NCBI RefSeq assembly: GCF_004342915.1
Contig: NZ_SLWL01000004.1
Location: forward strand, 124,001 to 188,000
Length of the DNA stretch: 64,000 nt
Origin: Camelimonas lactis
GTDB lineage: Bacteria; Pseudomonadota; Alphaproteobacteria; Rhizobiales; Beijerinckiaceae
Reading direction: 5' to 3'
Below the pieces are notes generated by a model. It had not been told where the DNA came from, did no database searches, and saw only the letters and a list, made by a program, of their open reading frames with translations. Shown in pieces: positions 26,220 through 36,446 of this stretch. Made by a program: the position numbers and the translations under genes. The first letter of the stretch is position 1. Each line of letters begins with the position of its first letter.

Positions 26220-26498
26220 GCCGCGGGGCTCCCTGTTACGCGCGGAAAGCAGGCGGCGCGTCCGGCGCGCGGCGTAAACCGCGCGGTGTTGCCGCCCTTC
26301 TCCTTGCCAAATACACTGTCGCGGGGTACGCCTCCTGCAAGAATGATGCAAGATCATTGCGCCCGGCGGACGACCCGGCGGGCAGCGACAGCGCCCTGCG
26401 GGCGGTCATGCATGCGTGGCAGCGTGAACCCGGTCGTCCGGGCGTTACTTGCCCTTTCCGCGCGGCGGCTACCGCGCGAGCAGACAAAAGGTGATTGA

Positions 26499-26960
26499 AT
26501 GGCGAGGGCCATACTCCGCAGTGTCGTGACCGCCGCCGCTATCGCGACCGCCGCCATCACCCTTGGCGGCTGCGCCAAAGAGGTGATTGTCCACGGTTAC
26601 ATGATCGACGAAGCCTCCATGGCGAAGATCAAGCCGGGTTCGAGCGTCGAGGTGGTGCTGACCGAGATGGGCACCCCCACCACCACCTCCACGGTCGGCA
26701 ACAAGACCTTCTATTATATCTCGCAGACCCGTGAGCGCCGGGTGCAGTTCCTTAACCCCTCCATCACCGACCAGCGGGTGGCCGCCGTTTATTTCAACAG
26801 CGCCTTCAAGGTCGAGCGGGTCGCCCTGTATGGCCTGAAGGACGGCGAGGTGTTCGACTTCATCTCCCGCACCACGCCGACGAGCGGCCAGGAGCGCTCC
26901 TTCGTCCGCCAGCTGTTCAAGGGCCTCGGCGCCGGCAACATGAACCCGTTCGGCGCCTGA
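26499..26960 (+). CDS. bamE: Outer membrane assembly factor BamE/SmpA/OmlA
   Basis: 153-residue outer-membrane lipoprotein of the BAM complex that inserts beta-barrel proteins. The signal peptide ends in lipobox LGGC. The SmpA/OmlA core follows: IKPGSSVEVVLTEMGTPTTTS and the paired strands FYYISQTRERRVQF and VAAVYFNSAFKVERV. It is divergent from the cytochrome c chaperone, as in other alphaproteobacteria. A strong terminator follows. Confidence 0.95.
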   Translation: MARAILRSVVTAAAIATAAITLGGCAKEVIVHGYMIDEASMAKIKPGSSVEVVLTEMGTPTTTSTVGNKTFYYISQTRERRVQFLNPSITDQRVAAVYFNSAFKVERVALYGLKDGEVFDFISRTTPTSGQERSFVRQLFKGLGAGNMNPFGA

Positions 26961-27016
26961 CGCAGGCCGCGGATGGGCGAAAGCCTCCAGAGGCAAAAAG
27001 CTCAAAAGACAAATGG

Positions 27017-27051
27017 AAAAGCCCGCGATTGCCGCGGGCTTTTCGTTTTTT
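27017..27051 (+). terminator. Intrinsic terminator after bamE
   Basis: GCCCGCG (27021-27027) pairs with CGCGGGC (27033-27039), 5-nt loop, flanked by AAAA and followed by TTTTCGTTTTTT. Confidence 0.95.
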
Positions 27052-27224
27052 GTGACGCCAACGATCCAGCTCGTCGCCTGACCACCGATCCGTCCACTCT
27101 CCCGACCTGGCTCCTGACAGGCCGGGGCGGGCGAGCCTTTCTGGCGAAACGCCGGCGGCCCGGACGCCAGGCGCTCCCCGGACCTGATCAACGCGCGATG
27201 GGCGTGACCCATCGCGCGTCGACG

Positions 27225-29363
27225 TCAGGCCATGTGCGACAGCACCGCCAGCAGCAGCAGCGCGACAATGTTGGTGATCTTGATGGCCGGATTGACGGCG
27301 GGACCCGCCGTATCCTTGTAAGGATCGCCGACGGTGTCGCCCGTCACGGAGGCCTTGTGCGCTTCCGACCCCTTGTGGTGGGTCACGCCGCTCTCATCGG
27401 TGAAGCCATCCTCGAACGACTTCTTGGCGTTGTCCCAGGCGCCGCCGCCAGACGTCATGGAAATGGCGACGAACAGGCCGGTGACGATGACGCCAAGCAG
27501 CATGGCGCCCACGGCCGCGAAGGCCTGGCTGCGCCCGGCGGCGGCGTTGATGACGAAATACAGCACGATCGGCGCCAGCACCGGCAGCAGCGACGGCACG
27601 ATCATCTCGCGGATCGCCGCCTTGGTCAGCATGTCGACGGCGCGGGCATAGTCCGGCCGGTCGCGCCCTTCCATGATGCCGGGCTTCTCCCGGAACTGGC
27701 GGCGCACTTCCTCCACCACCGAGCCGGCGGCGCGACCCACCGCCGTCATGGCGATGCCGCCGAACAGGAACGGGATCAGGCCGCCCAGCAGCAGGCCGAC
27801 GACCACGTAAGGATTGGCCAGCGAGAAGTCGACGCTCACGCCCCTGAAGTAAGGGAACCGGTCGGCGTTGGCCGTGAAGAACTTCAGATCCTCATTATAG
27901 GCGGCGAACAGCACCAGGGCGCCAAGACCGGCCGAGCCGATGGCGTAGCCCTTGGTCACCGCCTTGGTGGTGTTGCCCACCGCGTCCAGCGCGTCGGTGG
28001 AGCGGCGCACATCCGCCGGCAGGCCCGACATTTCGGCGATGCCGCCCGCATTGTCGGTGACCGGGCCAAAGGCGTCGAGCGCCACGATCATGCCGGCGAC
28101 GCCGAGCATGGTGGTGACGGCGATGGCGATGCCGAACAGGCCAGCCAGCTTGAAGGTGACGATGATGCCGGCGACGATGACGATGGTCGGCAGCGCCGTC
28201 GCCTCCAGCGAGACAGCCAGGCCCTGGATGACGTTGGTGCCGTGGCCGGTGACCGACGCCTGGGCGATGGAGCGCACCGGCCGGAAGCCGACGCCGGTGT
28301 AGAACTCGGTGATCCAGACGATCAGGCCGGTGACAGCCAGACCAACCAGGCCACAGATGAACAGCTTGCCGCCATTCAGCACCAGGCCGCCAGCGCCAGC
28401 AATGTCGCCCCAACCGACCAGCAGATGGGTGGCGAGCGCCAGGCCGATCACCGACAGCAGCGAGGTGGCGACCAGCCCCTTGTAGAGCGCGCCCATGATC
28501 GACTGGTTGGCGCCGAGCTTGACGAAATACGAGCCGACGATCGAGGTGACGATGCAGGCGGCGCAGATGGCCAGCGGATACAGCATCATGGAGGCGAGCA
28601 CGGGCGTGCCGGCGAAGAAGATCGCCGCCAGCACCATGGTGGCCACCACCGTCACCGCATAGGTTTCGAAAAGGTCGGCGGCCATGCCGGCGCAGTCGCC
28701 GACGTTGTCGCCCACATTGTCGGCGATGGTGGCGGGGTTGCGCGGATCATCTTCCGGAATGCCGGCCTCCACCTTGCCGACAAGGTCGCCGCCCACGTCG
28801 GCCCCCTTGGTGAAGATGCCGCCGCCCAGCCGGGCGAAGATGGAAATCAGTGAAGCGCCGAAGCCCAGGGCGACCAGCGCGTCAACGATGACCCGGCTTC
28901 CCGGCGAAACGCCCATGGGGCCCGTCAGCACCGTGTAGTAGCCAGCAACGCCGAGCAGGGCGAGGCCCGCCACCAGCATGCCGGTGACCGCGCCGGACTT
29001 GAAGGCGATGTCGAGCCCGGCCGCCAGCGATTGCGACGCCGCCTGGGCGGTGCGCACGTTGGCGCGAACCGAGACATTCATGCCGATGAAGCCAGCGGCG
29101 CCGGAAAGAATGGCCCCTATGGCGAAACCGATGGCCACAGGCAGTCCCAGCAGCCACCACAGCAGCAGGAACAACACAATGCCGACGATGCCGATCGTCA
29201 TGTACTGGCGGCGCAGGTAGGCCTGCGCCCCTTCCCTGATCGCCCCTGCGATCTCCTGCATGCGGGCGTTCCCCGCATCAGCCGCCATGACAGACCGGAT
29301 GGTGACAGCGCCATAAACTACAGATAGCGCCCCAAGAAGAAGAATAATCAGCAATGCAGCCAT
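27225..29363 (-). CDS. hppA: K+-independent proton-translocating pyrophosphatase
   Basis: 712-residue membrane pump coupling PPi hydrolysis to H+ export across the inner membrane; about 16 transmembrane helices are visible as hydrophobic blocks. [20 protein letters not shown] and [19 protein letters not shown] are the PPi/Mg-binding loops. [20 protein letters not shown] carries Lys at the position that is Ala in K+-dependent enzymes and Thr three residues later, the K+-independent signature. ATG 29363 ([11 protein letters not shown]) with GGAAG upstream is the start; an upstream in-frame ATG adds 12 charged residues. Confidence 0.97.
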   Translation of the reverse strand: MAALLIILLLGALSVVYGAVTIRSVMAADAGNARMQEIAGAIREGAQAYLRRQYMTIGIVGIVLFLLLWWLLGLPVAIGFAIGAILSGAAGFIGMNVSVRANVRTAQAASQSLAAGLDIAFKSGAVTGMLVAGLALLGVAGYYTVLTGPMGVSPGSRVIVDALVALGFGASLISIFARLGGGIFTKGADVGGDLVGKVEAGIPEDDPRNPATIADNVGDNVGDCAGMAADLFETYAVTVVATMVLAAIFFAGTPVLASMMLYPLAICAACIVTSIVGSYFVKLGANQSIMGALYKGLVATSLLSVIGLALATHLLVGWGDIAGAGGLVLNGGKLFICGLVGLAVTGLIVWITEFYTGVGFRPVRSIAQASVTGHGTNVIQGLAVSLEATALPTIVIVAGIIVTFKLAGLFGIAIAVTTMLGVAGMIVALDAFGPVTDNAGGIAEMSGLPADVRRSTDALDAVGNTTKAVTKGYAIGSAGLGALVLFAAYNEDLKFFTANADRFPYFRGVSVDFSLANPYVVVGLLLGGLIPFLFGGIAMTAVGRAAGSVVEEVRRQFREKPGIMEGRDRPDYARAVDMLTKAAIREMIVPSLLPVLAPIVLYFVINAAAGRSQAFAAVGAMLLGVIVTGLFVAISMTSGGGAWDNAKKSFEDGFTDESGVTHHKGSEAHKASVTGDTVGDPYKDTAGPAVNPAIKITNIVALLLLAVLSHMA

Positions 29364-30036
29364 GTGTATTTCTTCCCTGACGTTCTTGTCGGCGGCCAAG
29401 GGTCACACGCGCCTTTCACATGCGACAGTCGGCCACGCCCTGTTTTGCCACATTCTGGCAGTGGCATGACATGATTGCTTTTTTCCAGGGCATGGGCAAA
29501 CGCCGCGCCCGGCCGACCCGGGCGGATGATCGGGCGGCGCGCCCGGGCTCCTGGGCTTCAAAACGGAAATTATTCATATATTACAGAGCGATCGCGGAGA
29601 TCGCCGAAAAATACGCCGCCATAACCAGGTCAATGGCCCTGACTTTTTGAAAGAAGCATGGGCAGAGGCGGCGAATTCACGACATTTGCTGCGATCTTGC
29701 CAAGCCGGCTGCCTGCGGGCGGGAAAGTTTTCGTTTTTCATGAGGTTAGGCGCGCAGCCGCCTGACCAGGATATTTACCATCCCGGGAAATGGCGCGTCA
29801 CAGCTTCGTCATCTGGCCCATATTTCAGGCCCGACGGCCCTGAGTCGCGGTTGCGGGAGCGCCGATCAGTCAGGTTGCCCCCGCCCGGTGGCTTTGCTCC
29901 ATCAGGCGATGTTACGCGCGCCGGGCCGCCACCCCGCTGCGCGGCATCCGGTCGAGCTGGATTGGAAACCGCTCCAGCTGTCTCTATTGCCGGCGAATTC
30001 TGATCGATCAGCCGATCCTGCCGATCGGAAAGCGCG
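29364..30036. other. Spacer between hppA and thiL, no gene seen
   Basis: 673 bp upstream of hppA and downstream of thiL (both minus strand). AT-rich patches near 29565-29580 and 29725-29745 may be promoter DNA. GCGATC/GATCGC forms a small hairpin at 29588-29604. No thi-box, tRNA or supported open frame was found. Confidence 0.55.
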
Positions 30037-31035
30037 CTAGAAGTGGGAGAATGATCCCTTGCCGAACGCGGCGGGGGTGCCGCGCCACATGACGCGGAAG
30101 GGCTCGCTGACCGGCGTGATCTCACCGATCGGGGTCAGGCCGCATCCAGCCGCGCGCGCCGCCGCCGCAAGGGCGTCGTAATGCTCGGGCGCCACCGTCA
30201 GCAGGATCTCGTAATCGTCGCCGCCAGCGAAAATCTGCCGGGCGAGGCTTTCGTCGGCGGCGAGCGCCGCCGCAGCAGCGGCCGACAACGGGGCCAGGTC
30301 CAGATCGACGCTGGCGGAAACGCCGGAAGCCGCCGTCAGCTTGCGCAGATCGCCGACCAGGCCGTCAGAGACGTCCATGGCGCAGCTGGCCCAGCCGCGC
30401 ACCGCTTCGGCCATGCAGGCGCGCGGCAGCGGCTCCAGATAGCGTTGCAGCAGCGCCCCGGCCTTCTCCTCGCCGATGGCGGCGATCCAGGCAGGAGGCG
30501 CGGCCTCGTGGCGGGCGTGACGCACGGCGAGCCCCAGGGCGCCGTCGCCGACCGAGCCGGTGACGGCGACGACATCGCCAACCCGGGCCGTGGTGCGGGC
30601 GGTCATGGTTCCACGCGGCGTCTCGCCCAGAGCTGTGATGGCGATGGTGAGCGGCCCGGGCGTGCGCACGGTGTCGCCGCCGAGCAGCGGGCAATGATAG
30701 GCCCGGGCGTCCTCACCCAAAGCAGCCGCGAAGGCCGCCAGCCAGTCGCGGGTCCAGGTTTCCGGCAGGGCGAGGGTCAGCAGAAAGCCAAGCGGCCGCG
30801 CGCCCTTGGCGGCGAGGTCAGACAGGTTCACCCGCAGCGCCTTGCGGGCGATGCTTGCCGGCGGATCGTCGGCGAAAAAATGCACGCCGGCGACGACGCC
30901 ATCGGTGGTGACAATCAGTTCGTGGTTCTCGGAGAGCGCCAGGCGGGCGACGTCGTCTGCGAGGCCCAGGCCGCCCTCCCCCGCCAGCGGCGCGAAAAAG
31001 CTGGCGATCAGATCGTCTTCGGACATGGCGGCCAT
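30037..31035 (-). CDS. thiL: Thiamine-monophosphate kinase
   Basis: 332 residues. Phosphorylates thiamine monophosphate to the active cofactor, using ATP and Mg, in the cytosol. Typical ThiL/PurM-fold features: LADDVARL (Asp ligand) near the N-terminus, VTTDGVVAGVHFF, KALRVNLSDLAAKGARP, LLGGDTV, and near the C-terminus MDVSDGLVGDLRKL and FAGGDDYEIL. GAGGGG six bases before ATG 31035 sets the start. It is the last gene of the nrdR-rib-nusB group but 324 bp after nusB. Confidence 0.96.
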   Translation of the reverse strand: MAAMSEDDLIASFFAPLAGEGGLGLADDVARLALSENHELIVTTDGVVAGVHFFADDPPASIARKALRVNLSDLAAKGARPLGFLLTLALPETWTRDWLAAFAAALGEDARAYHCPLLGGDTVRTPGPLTIAITALGETPRGTMTARTTARVGDVVAVTGSVGDGALGLAVRHARHEAAPPAWIAAIGEEKAGALLQRYLEPLPRACMAEAVRGWASCAMDVSDGLVGDLRKLTAASGVSASVDLDLAPLSAAAAAALAADESLARQIFAGGDDYEILLTVAPEHYDALAAAARAAGCGLTPIGEITPVSEPFRVMWRGTPAAFGKGSFSHF

Positions 31036-31359
31036 GACGTTCCCCTCAACGCGCGTCGCGCTCCGTACCGGTGGATGCTCCTGACGCCGGACACGGCCCG
31101 GCCGGACAATCCCGGGCGGAAGGCGCGAGAGCGCGGCGTTTTCCGACGCCAAACCGCCCAAGGTATGAGTTTGGGGACAATGCGCCCTCCCCGCAAGGCC
31201 AGGGCGGCCATGCGACGCCCTGGGCGCCAGACAGTACCTGCCCGTCTCCCGCCCCCGCCCCGGCGGCCGGTCCGGCGCGCTTCCCGAGACAGGGCGGCGC
31301 CCCGCCAGCGCTATACGCGTCAGACCATGCGGCCCTGGCGGCGCCAGGGGCTTCCGGGA
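31036..31359. other. nusB-thiL spacer, nothing recognised
   Basis: 324 bp within the otherwise tight minus-strand cluster. It is GC-rich; no terminator, riboswitch or gene was seen. The gap suggests thiL may have its own promoter. Confidence 0.5.
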
Positions 31360-31821
31360 TCAGCGGCTGGTCAGTTCGTCGGCGCGGTTCTTGCGGGCGA
31401 TGGCGTCGAGCACGCCGTTGACCATGCCAGGCTCGTCCTGCTCATAGAAAGCGCGGGCCACGTCGACGTATTCGGAGATGGTCGCTTTGGCCGGCACGTC
31501 GCGGCGGTTGAACAGTTCGTAGGCGCCGGCGCGCAGGATGGCGCGCAGCACCGGCTCGATGCGGCGCAGCGGCCATTTGTCGGCCAAGGCGCCGTCGACG
31601 TTGCGGTCGATGCGCGCCTGGTCGCGGACGACGCCGGCGACGATGTCGCGAAAGAACGCCGCCTCGGCCGGCTTGAACTGCATGCCTTCGATCTCGCGCC
31701 CCATCCAGTGGGACTCGAATTCGGCGATGGCGTCGAGCACGCCCTTGCCGGAGACGTCCATCTCGTAGAGAGCCTGAACCGCCGCAAGACGCGCGGCGCT
31801 GCGCATTTCACCCCTGGCCAT
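31360..31821 (-). CDS. nusB: Transcription antitermination factor NusB
   Basis: 153-residue all-helical RNA-binding protein that joins NusE/S10 on boxA RNA in rRNA antitermination. RSAARLAAVQALYEMDVSG at the N-terminus and IEPVLRAILRAGAYELFNR plus ATISEYVDVARAFYE are diagnostic. It is 5 bp downstream of ribH and clearly co-transcribed with it. Confidence 0.97.
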   Translation of the reverse strand: MARGEMRSAARLAAVQALYEMDVSGKGVLDAIAEFESHWMGREIEGMQFKPAEAAFFRDIVAGVVRDQARIDRNVDGALADKWPLRRIEPVLRAILRAGAYELFNRRDVPAKATISEYVDVARAFYEQDEPGMVNGVLDAIARKNRADELTSR

Positions 31822-31826
31822 CGGAA

Positions 31827-32315
31827 TCAGCCCGCCTGTCCGGCGCGTTTGACGCGCAGCACGGCGAGGGCCGCCTCGGCGGCCCCGCCTCCCTTGTTCA
31901 TGTCGCTGACCCGGGCGCGGGCCCAGGCCTGTTCGTCGTTCTCGACCGTGAGAATGCCATTGCCGAGCGGCAGGCGCCGCTGCACGGCAAGATCCATCAA
32001 CGCCCGGGAGCTTTCCCCGGCGACGATGTCATAGTGACCGGTTTCACCGCGGATGACGCAGCCCAGCGCCACGGCGGCGTCCCATGGGCGGCCGGTCGCC
32101 GCGCCGGCGTCGAGCAGGATGGCGATGGTCGCGGGAATTTCCAGCGCGCCAGGCACGGTCACCACCTCGGCCGTCGCCCCCGCCGCTTCAACCGCCGCCA
32201 CGGCGCCGGCGAGCAACTCGTCGGCCAGGTCTTCGTAGTAGCGCGCCTCGACGATCAGAACGCGTGCGCCGGCAAGCGGCGTCTTTGAGGCGGCGGAGCG
32301 GCGCGGCGCTACCAT
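31827..32315 (-). CDS. ribH: 6,7-dimethyl-8-ribityllumazine synthase
   Basis: 162 residues. Condenses 5-amino-6-ribitylaminouracil with dihydroxybutanone phosphate; forms large oligomers in the cytosol. [24 protein letters not shown] (catalytic His) and [17 protein letters not shown] are family motifs. Downstream of ribE and directly before nusB. The dihydroxybutanone-phosphate synthase gene (ribB/ribBA), usually between ribE and ribH, is not here. Confidence 0.97.
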   Translation of the reverse strand: MVAPRRSAASKTPLAGARVLIVEARYYEDLADELLAGAVAAVEAAGATAEVVTVPGALEIPATIAILLDAGAATGRPWDAAVALGCVIRGETGHYDIVAGESSRALMDLAVQRRLPLGNGILTVENDEQAWARARVSDMNKGGGAAEAALAVLRVKRAGQAG

Positions 32316-32416
32316 GGAGTTGGCCTTTCAGGTGGCGATGGAGCCCGGCTGTCGCAAAACGGATCAGCCGGTCCGGCGCAAACATATTCGTTGGTCGTAA
32401 ATGACTGTGGGAGGCG

Positions 32417-33070
32417 TCAGTACCCCTTCGCCTGCGCCTCCGCAAGGCGGGCGGCGTAACGGGCCATCATGTCGACTTCCAGATTGATGCTGTCGCCAGG
32501 CTGGCGCAGCCCCCAGGTCGTCACCTGAAGGGTGTGCGGGATCAGCAGCACGGAAAACACGTCGTCCTCCACCGTGTTGACGGTGAGCGAGGTTCCATCG
32601 ATGCAGATCGAGCCCTTCTCGGCGATGTAGCGGGCCGTGTGCTTCGGGGCGCGCAGGGTGAAGCGGGAAGTTTCGCCCCATGTGGCGTCGGCGTCGGTGA
32701 CCACCTCGCGCGCCAGCAGTTGCGCCATGCCGTCCACGTGGCCTGTGACGATGTGCCCGCCCAGTTCGTCGCCGATTTTCAGCGCCCGCTCCAGGTTGAG
32801 CCGGCCGCCAACGCCCCAGCCGCCCGCATTGGTGCGGGCGAGGGTTTCCGCCGCGATGTCCACGTCGAACCATGCGCCGGCGGCGCCGTCCGCCCAGACA
32901 TGGGGGCCAACGGCGACAACCGTCAGGCATGGGCCGCCGCAGGCGATGGAGGCGCCAATCTCGATGCCGGCCGGATCATAGTGCGAGGCGATGCGCAGGC
33001 GGCGCAGCGATCCCTGGTGATCCCCGACGGAGAGAATCTCGCCCACGTCGGTGATGATGCCGGTGAACAT
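32417..33070 (-). CDS. ribE: Riboflavin synthase alpha chain
   Basis: 217 residues in two lumazine-binding repeats. Dismutates two ribityllumazines into riboflavin. The first repeat begins MFTGIITDVGEI, the canonical start, and carries SIACGGPCLTVV; the second has GGHIVTGHVDG and CIDGTSLTVN. The start codon overlaps the ribD stop by one base (TGATG), implying translational coupling. Confidence 0.97.
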   Translation of the reverse strand: MFTGIITDVGEILSVGDHQGSLRRLRIASHYDPAGIEIGASIACGGPCLTVVAVGPHVWADGAAGAWFDVDIAAETLARTNAGGWGVGGRLNLERALKIGDELGGHIVTGHVDGMAQLLAREVVTDADATWGETSRFTLRAPKHTARYIAEKGSICIDGTSLTVNTVEDDVFSVLLIPHTLQVTTWGLRQPGDSINLEVDMMARYAARLAEAQAKGY

Positions 33071-34188
33071 CAGCTGACCCTTTCAAATATCTGCAATGCG
33101 TCGTCGCCGACGGTTTCTGTTTCGACCAGGCCCATGGCGTCGAGAGCCGTCCGCAACTGCGGACCGACAGCCGCCACGCCCTGATCCGGCGGTCCATCGT
33201 AATCCGATGGACCGGTGAACAGCGCAACCTCCTCCACCAGGCGGGCGGCGGCAAGGGCCCCGGCAAGGGCCGGGCCGCCCTCGCAGAACACCCGGGTCAC
33301 GCCCCGGGTCCCGAGCAGTTGCAGCGCCAGGGCCAGATCGGGCCGGCCCCCGGCGTCGGCGCCGACGCGCATCACCTCCACGCCAGCGCGGGCCAGGGCA
33401 ATCTCCGGCGCGACCGGCGCATGTTCGGCGGTAATGATCCAGGTGGGGACGCGGCCGGCGTCCTGGACAATGCGGGCGGCGGGCGGCGTGCGCAACATGC
33501 TGTCCAGCACAACCCGCACCGGCGACATCGCCTCCATACCTGGCAGGCGCACGGTGAGGTCCGGGTCGTCGGCGAGAATGGTGTTGACGCCGGCCAGGAT
33601 GACATCGGCGCGGGCGCGCATCAGGTGCACGCGGGCGCGGGTTTCCTGGCCGGTGATCATCAGGCGCGGGCCATGGCGGCGGCCGGCGACGCCATCACGG
33701 GTTTGCGCCAGCTTCAGCAGCACCGCCGGGCGACCTTCACGCACCCTGGTGAAATGGCCGATGTGATCGCGGCGCGCCTGTTCCGCGCCAACGCCGATCA
33801 GCACCTCGACGCCGGCCTCGCGCAGACGGCCATGACCAAGCCCGGCGACCAGCGGATTGGGGTCCTCGATGGCGGACACGACGCGGGCGACGCCAGCGGC
33901 GATGATGGCGTCGGCGCAGGGGCCGGTGCGGCCCACGTGCGAACAGGGCTCCAGGGTGACGTAGAGGGTGGCGCCGCGCGCCGCGTCGCCCGCGCGCCCC
34001 AGAGCGACCACCTCGGCGTGGGGGCGCCCGCCGGGCTGGGTGGCGCCGCGGCCAAGAATCACATGATTGCGCGGATCGACCAGCACGGCGCCGACCGCCG
34101 GATTCGGCCAGGCCAGACCAAGATTGCGCCGGCCCATGGCCAGCGCATCGCGCATGAAGCGCCCGTCCAGCGCCAGGCTGTCCTGCAT
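33070..34188 (-). CDS. ribD: Bifunctional riboflavin deaminase/reductase RibD
   Basis: 372 residues. An N-terminal deaminase (zinc motif HAEVVAL and PCSHVGRTGPCADAI) and a C-terminal reductase (from about residue 150, with CEGGPALAGALAAARLVEE) act successively on the pyrimidine intermediate of riboflavin synthesis. ATG 34188 follows a purine-rich GGAGGGGGCAGGG; ATG 34227 would add 13 residues. First rib gene after nrdR; its end overlaps ribE by one base. Confidence 0.96.
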   Translation of the reverse strand: MQDSLALDGRFMRDALAMGRRNLGLAWPNPAVGAVLVDPRNHVILGRGATQPGGRPHAEVVALGRAGDAARGATLYVTLEPCSHVGRTGPCADAIIAAGVARVVSAIEDPNPLVAGLGHGRLREAGVEVLIGVGAEQARRDHIGHFTRVREGRPAVLLKLAQTRDGVAGRRHGPRLMITGQETRARVHLMRARADVILAGVNTILADDPDLTVRLPGMEAMSPVRVVLDSMLRTPPAARIVQDAGRVPTWIITAEHAPVAPEIALARAGVEVMRVGADAGGRPDLALALQLLGTRGVTRVFCEGGPALAGALAAARLVEEVALFTGPSDYDGPPDQGVAAVGPQLRTALDAMGLVETETVGDDALQIFERVS

Positions 34189-34302
34189 TCCCTGCCCCCT
34201 CCCCGTCGTGGCCTGGTCCGCGTCCATGGCCGGCCTGTTTTTACCCGCGAACGCGGCGTGGGGGCCGGCGCGAAACCAAGCCGTTCACGCGCGTCATTCG
34301 CC

Positions 34303-34818
34303 TCATTCGTCAGCCCCGTCGGCGCGGGCGCGCAGCTTGCGCACCACCGCGCCTGTCCCGGCTTCGCCCTGCTGCTCCAGTTCGCCAATCAGTTCGCCAA
34401 ACTCCCGCGCCTCGCGAAAATTGCGATAAACCGAGGCGAAGCGCACATAGGCGACGCTGTCGAGCCCCTTGAGGCCGGCCATCACCAGTTCGCCAACGGT
34501 TTCGCTGGGAATTTCCGTTTCGCCCATGCTTTCAAGCTGACGCACGATGCCGTTGATCAGCCGCTCCACCTGGTCCGGCTCCACCGGCCGCTTGCGCAGG
34601 GCCACCTGCACGGAGCGTTGCAGCTTGTCGCGATCAAACGGCGCGCGCTTGCCGGAGCGCTTGACCAGCACCAGCTCGCGCAACTGCACGCGCTCGAACG
34701 TCGTGAACCGCCCGCCGCAATCCGGGCAGACGCGCCGGCGGCGGATGGCGGCCGAATCGTCGGTGGGACGCGAATCCTTCACCTGGGTGTCGAGACTGTC
34801 GCAATACGGGCAGCGCAT
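34303..34818 (-). CDS. nrdR: Transcriptional repressor NrdR
   Basis: 171-residue ATP/dATP-sensing repressor of ribonucleotide reductase genes. The Zn ribbon has Cys3, Cys6, Cys31 and Cys34 ([26 protein letters not shown]); the ATP-cone follows from about residue 50 ([17 protein letters not shown]). The C-terminus continues about 20 residues beyond the core ([20 protein letters not shown]). Sits between glyA and ribD as in most alphaproteobacteria. Confidence 0.97.
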   Translation of the reverse strand: MRCPYCDSLDTQVKDSRPTDDSAAIRRRRVCPDCGGRFTTFERVQLRELVLVKRSGKRAPFDRDKLQRSVQVALRKRPVEPDQVERLINGIVRQLESMGETEIPSETVGELVMAGLKGLDSVAYVRFASVYRNFREAREFGELIGELEQQGEAGTGAVVRKLRARADGADE

Positions 34819-35150
34819 GCGCGGTCCTCCCGGAACTGGTCACATCAAACTGGCGGGGCCATTGCCGCAAAAACTGATGTCGCTTTTGCGTCGGGACGGC
34901 CCGGGACCTTTCCCAAGCCTGTAATCCCGGCGGACAACCGCTGGCAAGGGCAAGATTCCGGTCCATGGCGCCCGCCGGAGCTCCCGGGGATCAGATCGAC
35001 CGCTCTCCCGCAGGCGGCGCTTTCCAGGCAGCAGGTCAACGCCGCGAGCCGCAAGCTGGCCGCGCCCACACACGACAACGCCGTCGCGCTGGCGACGGCG
35101 TTGCAAACCTTCACCGGCCCTCCCCGCGCGCTTTACGGGAAGGAAAAGCC
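34819..35150. other. glyA-nrdR spacer with a long hairpin
   Basis: 332 bp separating glyA from nrdR. Apart from the 12-bp hairpin at 35076-35103 no gene or promoter was recognised. Confidence 0.6.
35076..35103 (-). terminator. Perfect 12-bp hairpin downstream of glyA
   Basis: CAACGCCGTCGC and GCGACGGCGTTG with a 4-nt loop, 47 bases after the glyA stop. No U-tract follows on the minus strand (TCGTGTG), so it could be a 3'-stabilising or Rho-associated structure rather than a classic terminator. Confidence 0.55.
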
Positions 35151-36446
35151 TCAGGCGTAGATCGGGAAGCGGGCAGTCAGCTGCTTCACCTCGGCGGCGA
35201 CCTCGGCCTCGACGGCGGCGTTGCCCGCTTCGCCGTTTTTCGCCAGACCGTCCAGCACCTTGACGATCAGTTCGCCGATACGGGTGAACTCGGCGACGCC
35301 AAAGCCGCGCGAGGTGCCGGCCGGCGAGCCGAGGCGGATGCCCGACGTCACCATCGGCTTTTCAGGATCGAAGGGGATGCCGTTTTTGTTGCAGGTGATG
35401 TGGGCGCGGCCCAGCGCCGCCTCGGCGGCCTTGCCGTTGAGGCCCTTGGGACGCAGGTCCACCAGCATCAGATGGTTGTCGGTGCCGCCGGAAACGAGAT
35501 CCAGTCCGCCAGCGCGGATGGCCGCGGCCAGGGCCTGGGCGTTGTCCACCACCGCCTTCGCATAGACGCGGAACTCCGGGCGCAGCGCCTCGCCGAAGGC
35601 CACGGCCTTGCCGGCGATGACGTGCATCAGCGGGCCGCCCTGAAGACCCGGGAAGATGGCGGAATTGATCTTCTTCGCGATTTCCGCGTCGTCCGACAGG
35701 ATCATGCCGCCGCGCGGGCCGCGCAGGGTCTTGTGGGTGGTGGTGGTGACCACATGGGCGTGCGGGAATGGCGAGGGATGGGCGCCGCCGGCGACGAGGC
35801 CGGCGAAATGGGCCATGTCGACCATGAAGTAAGCGCCAACCTCGTCGGCGATTTCACGGAAGCGGGCGAAATCCCAGTGACGGGCGTAGGCGGAGCCGCC
35901 GGCGATGATCAGCTTCGGCTTCTCGGCGTGGGCGATGCGGGCCACCTCGTCCATGTCGACGCGGTGGTCATCCTTGCGCACCGTGTAGTGCACCGGGCGG
36001 AACCACTTGCCGGACATGTTGGGCGGCGCGCCGTGGGTCAGGTGACCGCCGGCGGCGAGATCGAGGCCCATGAAGGCGTCGCCCGGCTGCAGCAGCGCCA
36101 GGAACACCGCCTGGTTGGCCTGGGAGCCGGAGTTGGCCTGGACGTTGGCGAAGCCGCAGTTGAACAGCTTCTTCGCCCGGTCAATGGCGAGGTCCTCGGC
36201 GATGTCGACGAACTGGCAGCCGCCGTAATAACGGCGCCCCGGATAACCTTCGGCGTATTTGTTGGTGAGGACGGAGCCCTGCGCCTCAAGAACAGCGCGC
36301 GACACGATATTCTCGGACGCGATCAGCTCGATCTCATCGCGCTGGCGACCCAGCTCCAGATCGACCGCGCGGGCGATTTCGGGATCGCTTTCAGCCAGCG
36401 TGGCCCCAAAGAAGCTGTTGGACAGGTGCGGACTGGTCTCGCTCAT
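35151..36446 (-). CDS. glyA: Serine hydroxymethyltransferase
   Basis: 431 residues. PLP enzyme interconverting serine and glycine while loading tetrahydrofolate. [26 protein letters not shown] and the PLP-lysine motif [16 protein letters not shown] are intact. ATG 36446 ([10 protein letters not shown]) with GAGG upstream is the start; a longer frame would add an Arg-rich leader. First gene of the glyA-nrdR-rib group. Confidence 0.97.
   Translation of the reverse strand: MSETSPHLSNSFFGATLAESDPEIARAVDLELGRQRDEIELIASENIVSRAVLEAQGSVLTNKYAEGYPGRRYYGGCQFVDIAEDLAIDRAKKLFNCGFANVQANSGSQANQAVFLALLQPGDAFMGLDLAAGGHLTHGAPPNMSGKWFRPVHYTVRKDDHRVDMDEVARIAHAEKPKLIIAGGSAYARHWDFARFREIADEVGAYFMVDMAHFAGLVAGGAHPSPFPHAHVVTTTTHKTLRGPRGGMILSDDAEIAKKINSAIFPGLQGGPLMHVIAGKAVAFGEALRPEFRVYAKAVVDNAQALAAAIRAGGLDLVSGGTDNHLMLVDLRPKGLNGKAAEAALGRAHITCNKNGIPFDPEKPMVTSGIRLGSPAGTSRGFGVAEFTRIGELIVKVLDGLAKNGEAGNAAVEAEVAAEVKQLTARFPIYA

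Noticed and set aside
26973-28853. A 626-codon open frame on the plus strand, His/Gly/Asp-rich
   Set aside because: It is antisense to hppA, a clear and complete pyrophosphatase; its composition is that of a GC-rich shadow and it has no family resemblance.
29420-30125. Small open frames between hppA and thiL
   Set aside because: No ribosome site, no family pattern, and low-complexity translations.
31036-31359. TPP riboswitch (thi-box) before thiL
   Set aside because: The conserved CTGAGA-type segment is not seen; thiL is often not under this control.
32316-34302. FMN riboswitch in the rib cluster
   Set aside because: No recognisable RFN-element segments before ribD, ribE or ribH; spacers are too short except before ribD, where nothing matched.
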